Shown: piece after piece, positions 1-5,580 of the stretch
Layout: each line of letters opens with the position of its first letter
How positions within the stretch are numbered: position 1 is the stretch's first letter
Assembly (NCBI GenBank): GCA_030432505.1
Contig: JAUIHA010000003.1
Location: 1-15,011 of the forward strand
Direction of reading: 5' to 3'
From: a bacterium
GTDB lineage: Bacteria; Babelota; Babeliae; Babelales; RVW-14
DNA length: 15,011 nucleotides
Position numbers and translations under genes: made by a program
The notes under the pieces: generated by a model
The model's database searches: none
What the model was told of the DNA's origin: nothing
What the model saw: only the letters and a program-made list of their open reading frames with translations

Positions 1-197
1 TTCGCCAAAAACTCATGAAACAAAATAACTCATCTCAAGACCCACCCGTTCAGGACGTTATCAAGAATATTACGCCACAGTTTTTTACTGCCAATGATTT
101 CAGGGCCATTGTTGCTTCACTGCGTACCCAAGATAATGATATACGTACGTGGGGACTGAAGTTCCAGAAATGTGTGATTTTACCAAAAAACGCGTAG
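1..197 (+). CDS. C-terminal part of an unrecognised ORF entering the window
   Basis: The frame is open from the left edge (R-Q-K-L precede the first Met at 15) and ends in tandem stops TAG-TAA at 195-200. There is no ribosome binding site in the 14 bases before the Met, so this is more likely the tail of a gene that starts upstream than a complete 60-residue protein. The visible part is polar, with a stretch reading VIKNITPQFFTANDF followed by a Trp/Lys-containing end. I do not recognise it. It carries no signal peptide or membrane segment in the visible part. It is followed by 74-80 bases without a gene before the first phosphatase. It could also be a decayed fragment. Confidence 0.4.
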   Translation, partial: RQKLMKQNNSSQDPPVQDVIKNITPQFFTANDFRAIVASLRTQDNDIRTWGLKFQKCVILPKNA

Positions 198-277
198 TAA
201 TTTGCATAATTCCAGGTCTAGGCTACAGTTATATACCTTTTAAATTTATGAATTATAGAGAATGAATAGGAATGATT

Positions 278-1450
278 ATGAAAAAACTTTTAGCAATATT
301 GATTTTAGGGTTAGGAATAGTACTTAATACACCGCTTCAGGCGGTATTCAGCTGGTGCAAAAACACAAAGTATGTTGATGAAGTGAATCAAATTCAGGTT
401 GGAGCCCCAACAAAAAAAGGACCGAAGAAAAAAAGGCCTGTTAAACAAGGCAACGTAAGCTACAAATATGCGATAACCAATATGGAAGAAGAGTTTAAAG
501 ATCTTTCCTTAGATGATCAAAAATACTCGATGCTTATCGGGTCAGCAGAAGATGATTGTGGCAAAGTTATGGAAGATAAGTTTTGTATCAATGAAGTTAA
601 TGATACAACGATTATTGTTCTTGCTGATGGCCACGGTGCCGAGGTTAGCGGTCGATCATTTAGAATGCCTGGGATGAGAGGGCGAAAACCGCAGAAAAAG
701 CTTTCATCACAAGGGAGCACGGTTGCTCGTTATGTCTGTCAGCGACTGTCGACAGAATTTGCTGAACTTATTCTACGTGGGAAAAATATTAGTCCACCCA
801 TTGCTGAGTCCATTTTTTACCAAGTTGATAAAGAAATTTTGTCTGAAGATGATTATCGAATGAGTGGTGCTACTGCAACGGTTATCATCATTTCACCAGA
901 TGTCATCAAGGTTTTTTACTGTGGTGATTCCCGCGTTATCTTTAAAATGCAAGATGATAATGTCATTGGTTCTCGAGATCACAGTCCAAATGATGAAATT
1001 GAAGAGGAAAGAATTAAGAAAGCTGGATACAGCGTGTATGGTGGCCGCGTAGGTGGAATGCTTGGTGTTGCTCGAAGCCTTGGTGATAGAAAAACAAAAG
1101 CGTATAAAAAGATTTCTTTTTCAAACGATGAGATGTCAAAAGAAGATCTTGAGAGCATGTTTAAAACGTATGAAAAATACAAAGACAAGTTCTGCGTTGT
1201 TGCTAAACCTGATTTTATGCAAGTTCCAACCAGTGAAGTAGAGTTTCTTTTTGTTGCATCTGACGGTATTTGGGATGTTTGGAAAAATAATGAAGTTGCT
1301 GATTTCTTGAGTAAAAGTATCCCTGCAACCTTTTTCCCTCAAGACCTTGATAATGCTGTGCAAGCGATTATCAAACGATCAATCCCACGACGAATAGAAA
1401 AGAAGATTAGTAAAGATAATATGAGTGGTGTGTTTGCCTACTTCTCATAA
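278..1450 (+). CDS. Exported PP2C-family Ser/Thr protein phosphatase (first of a pair)
   Basis: This is a metal-dependent PPM/PP2C phosphatase of 390 residues. Motifs in order are MED (about 98-100), the metal-binding DGHG at 117-120, GDSR at 216-219, DHSPNDE near 235, ARSLGD at 265-270, VASDGIWDV with the metal Asp at 329, and KDN at 379-381. Every Asp expected to bind the two metals is present, so the enzyme is probably active. The Arg that binds phosphate, five residues before the MED Asp in PP2C-alpha, is Gly here, with Lys one residue later. The first 22 residues (MKKLLAILILGLGIVLNTPLQA) form a clear Sec signal peptide. A basic linker with PKKKRPV at 49-55 precedes the domain. I chose the ATG at 278 because AGG at 268-270 is correctly spaced from it; the ATG at 272 is too close. 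It heads a run with a second PP2C and a small exported protein. The substrate is unknown; export argues for a periplasmic or host target. Confidence 0.9.
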   Translation: MKKLLAILILGLGIVLNTPLQAVFSWCKNTKYVDEVNQIQVGAPTKKGPKKKRPVKQGNVSYKYAITNMEEEFKDLSLDDQKYSMLIGSAEDDCGKVMEDKFCINEVNDTTIIVLADGHGAEVSGRSFRMPGMRGRKPQKKLSSQGSTVARYVCQRLSTEFAELILRGKNISPPIAESIFYQVDKEILSEDDYRMSGATATVIIISPDVIKVFYCGDSRVIFKMQDDNVIGSRDHSPNDEIEEERIKKAGYSVYGGRVGGMLGVARSLGDRKTKAYKKISFSNDEMSKEDLESMFKTYEKYKDKFCVVAKPDFMQVPTSEVEFLFVASDGIWDVWKNNEVADFLSKSIPATFFPQDLDNAVQAIIKRSIPRRIEKKISKDNMSGVFAYFS

Positions 1451-1476
1451 TTCGTTTTGTTTCTGGGGGATTATCT

Positions 1477-2397
1477 ATGAAGCGCCTATTTATAAAATTA
1501 TTGTTTTTAATGGGAATTACCAGCCTTTCCGCTGGTAATTTTCCTATTTCACTTCCTCCGCGCAAGGTGCATGTAGGCTATGCGGCTGATCAAAATGCAA
1601 AGCATCGTAGCATGATGCAGGATGTTATGCTTTGTTCTTTTCCATTTTATGGGGTGTTTGATGGGCATGGCAAGTATGGATATCTTTATGCAGATAGCGC
1701 AAAAAAACAGATTCATAATCTATTATCAAAAAAAACACAAAACTTATCGATAGAAGACATTTTCTTTAAAACCGATGATTCTTTATTTAGCTATGCTGAA
1801 CAGCTTGGCCGTGGTGGAACAACGGCAACCATCGCGTGGTTCAATGAAAAATGTACACAGTTGACCTATGCGTATACCGGCGATTCTCGTATGATGATAT
1901 TTCGTAACAATTTTACTTATTTTGAAACAGAAGATCATAAGCCAACATGGGGGCAGGAAAAGGCACGTATCGAGAATGCCTTAGGGCGAGTTTCCAAGGG
2001 TGGCTATATTTATGCTTATGGCGGTAGGCATGGTGTAAACATGACGCGTTGTTTGGGGGATTTTGATCTCAAATGTTTTAACGATTCTTCTTCAACAATT
2101 ACTTTAAGTTCATGTAATAAAGATGATTATAAAACAAAGTTTGTTGCTATAGCACAACCAAGTTACGGAAGTATCAATATCAAACGTAAAGATGTTGTTG
2201 TGATAGCATCTGATGGATTATGGGATGCTATGAGTGCCTCTCAGGTATCATTATTTTTGCAACGACAATTCTTAGTTCGTTCCGATTATCCGGTGGATTC
2301 TGCTATGTTACAAAATATAGCATATTTTCTTGTGCAAAAGGCGATTCGAGATGGATCAAAGGATAATGTCTCAGTGATGATTTTGTATATTGAATAA
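1477..2397 (+). CDS. Exported PP2C-family protein phosphatase (second of a pair)
   Basis: This is a compact 306-residue PP2C protein starting 26 bases after the first phosphatase, with GGGGGA at 1465-1470 as ribosome binding site. Residues 1-19 (MKRLFIKLLFLMGITSLSA) look like a signal peptide. Motifs are R44-S-M-M-Q48-D49, FDGHG with D62, TGDSR at 134-138, EDHKP at 152-156, RCLGD at 191-195, VIASDGLWDA with D246, and KDN with D296. The three core metal aspartates are intact and the phosphate-binding Arg (R44) is kept. The Glu that normally sits before D49 and helps bind the second metal is Gln. It shares the export signal and a YGGR.G signature with the gene before it, so the two look like old duplicates with complementary losses at the first motif. 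PP2C membership is secure. Activity is likely but less certain than for its partner. The target is unknown. Confidence 0.88.
   Translation: MKRLFIKLLFLMGITSLSAGNFPISLPPRKVHVGYAADQNAKHRSMMQDVMLCSFPFYGVFDGHGKYGYLYADSAKKQIHNLLSKKTQNLSIEDIFFKTDDSLFSYAEQLGRGGTTATIAWFNEKCTQLTYAYTGDSRMMIFRNNFTYFETEDHKPTWGQEKARIENALGRVSKGGYIYAYGGRHGVNMTRCLGDFDLKCFNDSSSTITLSSCNKDDYKTKFVAIAQPSYGSINIKRKDVVVIASDGLWDAMSASQVSLFLQRQFLVRSDYPVDSAMLQNIAYFLVQKAIRDGSKDNVSVMILYIE
1515..1540 (+). promoter_or_regulatory. Stem-loop in the signal-peptide region of the second phosphatase gene
   Basis: A perfect 10-base inverted repeat (AATTACCAGC and GCTGGTAATT) with a 6-base loop lies 36 bases after the start codon. TTCC follows, so the RNA would end in a short U-rich run. 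It could slow or end transcription between the two phosphatase genes, or it could simply reflect codon choice. This is visible in sequence; the function is a guess. Confidence 0.3.
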
Positions 2398-2409
2398 CAT
2401 AGGTAAATA

Positions 2410-2859
2410 ATGAAAAAAGTGATTATTTTAGTTTTGTTGGTTATTTGTTTTGCTCCACAAAATCTTTTGCAGGCAGGTATGAACGATGCAATCGTTTGGA
2501 AAGCTTCTATGAGAAACGTTTCAGCGAGAGATAATCAGGAGTTGATTGAGTACGAAAAAGCCTTCGCCTTGTTTACTATTTTAACGGCACATGATAAGCG
2601 GTGGAAGTCTTTTGAAAAAAAAGAAGAAATGGTAAAAATATATCACTTTTTTAGAGAGTATGGACTTATAAGAGATATTGAGAATACGAATAATCTTGAT
2701 CGTGAGGCACTTTTGAATGGGTATAGAGAATTTTTAGAATTGCTACTTGAAGGTTGCTCTATTGATGATTTATATCAACATTATCTGGATGAGGATGATT
2801 TGATTCCTGAGGGAAGTCCAGTGAGTGATAATGGTGAAGAAGTTTTTTCTAAGCTATGA
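2410..2859 (+). CDS. Small exported protein of unknown function
   Basis: A 149-residue protein starting 12 bases after the second phosphatase gene, with AGGT at 2401-2404 as a modest ribosome binding site. Residues 1-22 (MKKVIILVLLVICFAPQNLLQA) form a typical signal peptide ending in an AxA-like cleavage site, leaving about 127 residues. The mature part is rich in Glu, Lys, Leu and Tyr, looks mainly helical and has an acidic C-terminal third with the run DEDD. I see no family motif and no second membrane segment. It is the last gene before a strong terminator, so it is probably transcribed with the phosphatases. It might be an accessory or inhibitor of them, but nothing in the sequence shows this. 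Confidence 0.7.
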   Translation: MKKVIILVLLVICFAPQNLLQAGMNDAIVWKASMRNVSARDNQELIEYEKAFALFTILTAHDKRWKSFEKKEEMVKIYHFFREYGLIRDIENTNNLDREALLNGYREFLELLLEGCSIDDLYQHYLDEDDLIPEGSPVSDNGEEVFSKL

Positions 2860-2860
2860 A

Positions 2861-2882
2861 GGGCTCGTACGAGCCCTTTTTT
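2861..2882 (+). terminator. Rho-independent terminator closing the phosphatase operon
   Basis: GGGCTCGTACGAGCCC is a perfect 16-base palindrome, followed by six T. It begins two bases after the stop codon of the small exported protein. The T-run overlaps the stop codon of the convergent permease gene. On the other strand only two T follow the stem, so it should work mainly for the + operon. Confidence 0.9.
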
Positions 2883-3546
2883 AATGTGCGTACGCTAAGC
2901 GTTTTTCAACGTTATTTCGAGTAATATTCAATATCCATGACATACACAAGTAGATTGCTGCAATGGTAAGATACATGCTCATTGGATTCATTTCACGAGC
3001 AATAATATTCATACCAACGCGCGTGAGTTCTAAAAAACCGATTGATGATAACAGTGATGTACTTTTCAACAGCTGGTCGAATTCACCGGCAAGTGCTGGT
3101 GCAACGTTACGTAGCATTTGTGGTGCAATGATGTATCTGACCGTATCAAATGTGCTATAGCCAAGGACATAACATGCTTCCCATTGCCCTTGCGGAATGC
3201 TGTTGATACCACTACGGATAATTTGGCACAAGTATCCTGCACTGCATAGCGAAAGTGAAAGGGTGCCCGCGACAAATGGTGACAAGTTAATGCCCAAAAG
3301 CTCTGGAAGTACAAAATAGACAATGAGGAGCTGGACATATACGGGAATACCGCGCAACACAAACGTAACAAAATCGATGATGTCTGAGGCAATGCCAAAT
3401 CGCAGTTTTTTGCAGGTGCTCAAGCCAAACAGTGTACCAATGCTGATACCAAGTAGGCAGGCAAGCAGCCACACGCCAAGTGTCGTTGCAGCGCCCCGTG
3501 CAAGAAAGGGTGCTGCGTCAATGAGTGATGTTAAAACGTCATTCAT
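2881..3546 (-). CDS. Polar amino-acid ABC transporter permease (HisM/GlnP type)
   Basis: A 221-residue inner-membrane subunit of an ABC importer of the polar amino-acid class. It has about five hydrophobic segments. A conserved LRGIPVYVQLLIVYF segment (64-78) matches the usual RGTPLLVQ signature. The EAA loop at about 121-155 (WEACYVLGYSTFDTVRYI, ending in a Pro-rich part) contacts the ATPase. Length is normal for the family. The start codon overlaps the stop of the binding-protein gene by four bases (ATGA at 3546-3543), and AGGAG precedes it, so the two are translationally coupled. No ATP-binding subunit lies on either side, so one must be supplied from elsewhere. The substrate cannot be fixed from sequence; Gln, His, Arg or another polar amino acid are the family options. 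Confidence 0.9.
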   Translation of the reverse strand: MNDVLTSLIDAAPFLARGAATTLGVWLLACLLGISIGTLFGLSTCKKLRFGIASDIIDFVTFVLRGIPVYVQLLIVYFVLPELLGINLSPFVAGTLSLSLCSAGYLCQIIRSGINSIPQGQWEACYVLGYSTFDTVRYIIAPQMLRNVAPALAGEFDQLLKSTSLLSSIGFLELTRVGMNIIAREMNPMSMYLTIAAIYLCMSWILNITRNNVEKRLAYAH

Positions 3547-4352
3547 GATTGCACTCCTGGAATGTTCCAGCGTTGTTCAAGCTTTTGAATGGTGCCGGTA
3601 TCACGTAATTCTTTAATTGCTTTTGTTACTTGTTCTGTAAGTTTTTTGCGTGTTTTATTGAGCGCAACGCCAATTCCCATGATTTGGAAATCTTCGGGGA
3701 TTGCTACTTTGATGTACTTGAGCTGCGGATTTTTCTTTTGTAGCCCTTCAACAATGAGTGGTTCATAAAGGGCGCATAAACTTTTACGATACTTGAGCTC
3801 CATAATCATTTCTGGAACACTATTGACCGGTTTTTTGTCAATGAAATCAAATTGTTCTTGATTCAAAAATGCCTCACTAGGACTGCCAGGTTCGTAACAT
3901 AGGGTTGTATTTGCAAGGTTTTTTAAATCAAAGATTGTTTCAACATCTTTTGGTATGGAGTCCCAGAAGAGTAAGTTGAATGTTGTGATGCCTTCACCAG
4001 AGTATTGCACCATGTTGTAGGCATTTTGACGCTTTTTAGTGATATCAAGGCCTGAGAATGCCATGTCTATTTTGCCTTGGTTAAGTGCTATCAGCAGTGA
4101 TGCTAAGCCTCCCATGTCTTTGATTTCAACGTTCTTATTTAGTTTTTTGCCGAGTTCTTCAGCAACGTCAACGTCAAAGCCTTCAAATTCACCAGCGTTA
4201 TTGATGCTCATGTATGGTGCCCATCCACTCATCATACCGATAATAATGGTGTCTTTTGTTTGACGTGCAGGCTCTGTTGTTTTTTTGTAAATGAATAGGC
4301 CGATAATAATACAGGTAAGTGTGAGTATTGTTTTTATTGTGTTCGTTTTCAT
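3543..4352 (-). CDS. Amino-acid ABC transporter substrate-binding protein (SBP family 3)
   Basis: A 269-residue periplasmic binding protein that captures an amino acid and delivers it to the permease encoded downstream. The N-terminus (residues 6-22) is hydrophobic. It has no canonical lipobox around Cys14 and no obvious cleavage site, so it may stay anchored in the inner membrane. The family signature GFDVDVAEELGKKL is at 58-71. GGLASLLIALNQGKIDMAFSG (81-101) and ITKKR match the next conserved block, where ligand contacts lie. The C-terminal block GIGVALNKT and the final Trp-containing helix are also typical. The ribosome binding site is AAGGAC (in the 4359-4365 region). This is the first gene of a two-gene operon. 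A promoter must lie in the region up to about 4500, but I could not assign boxes with confidence. Confidence 0.9.
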   Translation of the reverse strand: MKTNTIKTILTLTCIIIGLFIYKKTTEPARQTKDTIIIGMMSGWAPYMSINNAGEFEGFDVDVAEELGKKLNKNVEIKDMGGLASLLIALNQGKIDMAFSGLDITKKRQNAYNMVQYSGEGITTFNLLFWDSIPKDVETIFDLKNLANTTLCYEPGSPSEAFLNQEQFDFIDKKPVNSVPEMIMELKYRKSLCALYEPLIVEGLQKKNPQLKYIKVAIPEDFQIMGIGVALNKTRKKLTEQVTKAIKELRDTGTIQKLEQRWNIPGVQS

Positions 4353-4378
4353 AATTTGTCCTTTTGTTCGTTTTGGGT

Positions 4379-4495
4379 TGTCATGCTGTGATCTTATTTC
4401 TCAGCATCCAATTTTCTTCAAGGAGTGATATTTGGACCCTGAATAACAAGTTTAAGTCTACGCTCAGGTAGCTTCGACTCACAGGCAGGGTGACA
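4379..4495. repeat. Degenerate palindromic intergenic repeat (MITE-like)
   Basis: A stretch of about 117 bases bounded by TGTCATGCTG and CAGGGTGACA, which are inverted copies of each other at 8 of 10 positions. Inside are a small hairpin (ATGCTG 4383-4388 with CAGCAT 4402-4407) and the pieces CTACGCTCAGG and GCTTCGACTC. Similar words (TTCGACTNCGCTCAGG, TCATGCTGAGC) occur in short dispersed intergenic repeats that I recall from several environmental bacteria. There is only one copy in this window, so its repeated nature is inferred. It lies in the leader region of the ABC operon. Confidence 0.4.
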
Positions 4496-4588
4496 TCAAA
4501 AGTAGATGTAACTCATCCTCCGGTGGGCATAAGGTATAGCCCTGAAGAATTTATCAAAAATTTACTTGGAATTCTTAGAAAAGATTAA
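4490..4588 (+). pseudogene. Possible C-terminal remnant of a lost gene
   Basis: After the repeat element an open frame runs to TAA at 4586-4588. It reads THPPVGIRYSPEEFIKNLLG and then ILRKD. This looks like the amphipathic C-terminal end of a real protein rather than random translation. The frame is closed upstream by TAG at 4469. The only nearby start is a GTG inside the repeat end, with no ribosome binding site. I do not recognise the family. It could be the tail of a gene whose front was removed when the repeat inserted, or chance. Confidence 0.25.
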
Positions 4589-4710
4589 TGTGAATGATGA
4601 TGAGGATGATGGTTGATTGAGAATGTAGAAATAGCACTGTTGATCGCATTTTGTGCGACTTGATAAACGAAGGAACGTGAATTTTTTCGTTGAGATAATT
4701 TTAGCATCAT
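4585..4710 (-). CDS. Micro-protein with a histidine-rich tail
   Basis: A 41-codon ORF (40 if the second of two adjacent ATGs is used). AAGGAAGG lies directly upstream in the right place, and a TATAAT box (4757-4752 on this strand) lies about 40 bases before the start. The protein begins MMLKLSQRKN, has a mildly hydrophobic middle (VAQNAINSAISTFSI) and ends in HHPHHHSH: six His in the last eight residues. Such tails bind Ni, Zn or Co in metal chaperones and exporters, so metal binding is a fair guess. There is no signal peptide or clear membrane span. The good ribosome binding site and promoter favour a real gene. The His run comes from CAT/TCA-rich DNA, so chance cannot be excluded. Confidence 0.5.
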   Translation of the reverse strand: MMLKLSQRKNSRSFVYQVAQNAINSAISTFSINHHPHHHSH

Positions 4711-4750
4711 TATCCTTCCTTAAATTAGTGTTATACTACTACAAATCTAG

Positions 4751-4783
4751 TATTATAATAGCAGTAAGTTTTCAATATGTCAA
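4751..4783. promoter_or_regulatory. Divergent promoter with a palindromic -10 region
   Basis: TATTATAATA (4751-4760) is its own reverse complement, so it offers a perfect TATAAT on both strands: 4754-4759 for the methyltransferase gene and 4757-4752 for the micro-ORF. For the minus strand TTGACA at 4783-4778 is a perfect -35 box, but the 20-base spacer is long. No good -35 box is seen for the plus strand. Confidence 0.4.
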
Positions 4784-4807
4784 TTGAGCCCGATAAAGCG
4801 AGTTTAT

Positions 4808-5503
4808 ATGAGTACCGATGTAACCATTATTCCTTCTCACATTGAAGCGGTTTTAGAATTTGTACAGCCCTATTTACCTATTAATCCTGTCATTGTTGAG
4901 GCGGGAGCATTTAAGGGTGCTGGCACGGTTAAATTGGCTGAAAAGTGGCCCAAAGGAACGGTGCATGCATTTGAGCCGGTACCGCAGATTTTTAGAGAAT
5001 TACAAAATTATTCAGGATTATATTACAACGTTAAGCGTTATGCATGTGCACTCAGTGACTCGTGCGGGATGGCTGAATTTCACGTCTCTGAAAAACCAAC
5101 TAGGCCCGGGGAGCCATCACAAGGTGGCTCACTTTTAAAACCCAAAGAGCGGTTGAAATGGTCGAATCTTGAATATAAAAAAACGATGCAGGTGCCAACC
5201 ATGACCTTGGACTACTGGGCGGAGAAGTATAAGATTGAAGAAATTGATTTTTTATGGCTTGATATGCAGGGCTGTGAACTTAATGTTATGAAAGCCGCAC
5301 CAAACATGCTTGCAAAGGTAAAGGTTATTTACACCGAAGTTGAATTTGTTGAGGCGTATGAAGGGCAATATCAGTATGGTGATGTGCGGTCATGGCTTGA
5401 GAGCCAGGGCTTTACTATGATTGCCAAAGATTTTACGAATCAAAAAGATTGGTTTTTTGGGAATTGTGTTTTTGCTAACAAAAAATTTAAGACTAATGAA
5501 TAA
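4808..5503 (+). CDS. FkbM-family SAM-dependent methyltransferase
   Basis: A class I methyltransferase of the FkbM family, which O-methylates sugars or small molecules, often on surface glycans. From the ATG at 4808 it has 231 residues. VIVEAGAFKGAGT (about 28-41) is the SAM-binding loop. HAFEPVPQIFREL (about 53-65) is the second motif. The FkbM block TLDYW, then IDFLWLDMQGCELNVMKAA (about 146-164), closely follows the usual D-x-Q-G-x-E-x-x-V-L-K. The end NCVFANKK is also typical. A TTG at 4784 would add eight residues but has no ribosome binding site. The ATG at 4808 has a weak AAAGCGAG five bases before it, so the start is not certain. It is a single-gene unit ended by its own terminator. 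The sugar substrate is unknown; two glycosyltransferases lie further on in the window. Confidence 0.88.
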   Translation: MSTDVTIIPSHIEAVLEFVQPYLPINPVIVEAGAFKGAGTVKLAEKWPKGTVHAFEPVPQIFRELQNYSGLYYNVKRYACALSDSCGMAEFHVSEKPTRPGEPSQGGSLLKPKERLKWSNLEYKKTMQVPTMTLDYWAEKYKIEEIDFLWLDMQGCELNVMKAAPNMLAKVKVIYTEVEFVEAYEGQYQYGDVRSWLESQGFTMIAKDFTNQKDWFFGNCVFANKKFKTNE

Positions 5504-5535
5504 AGGGAGCATAAACATGCTCCCTTTATTTTCTC
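5499..5535. terminator. Bidirectional Rho-independent terminator
   Basis: A perfect 13-base stem (AATAAAGGGAGCA and TGCTCCCTTTATT) with a 6-base loop, followed by T-rich DNA on both sides. The stop codon of the methyltransferase lies in the left arm. The convergent outer-membrane protein gene ends 45 bases further on, so it can serve both genes. Confidence 0.85.
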
Positions 5536-5580
5536 TCCGGGGTAGGAGTTGAATGTTCTGAATGTAAGTGTAGTTAGGAA

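Noticed and set aside
4777..4845. 22-codon leader ORF (MSIEPDKASLYEY...) overlapping the methyltransferase start in another frame
   Set aside because: No ribosome binding site and no attenuator structure after it; probably chance.
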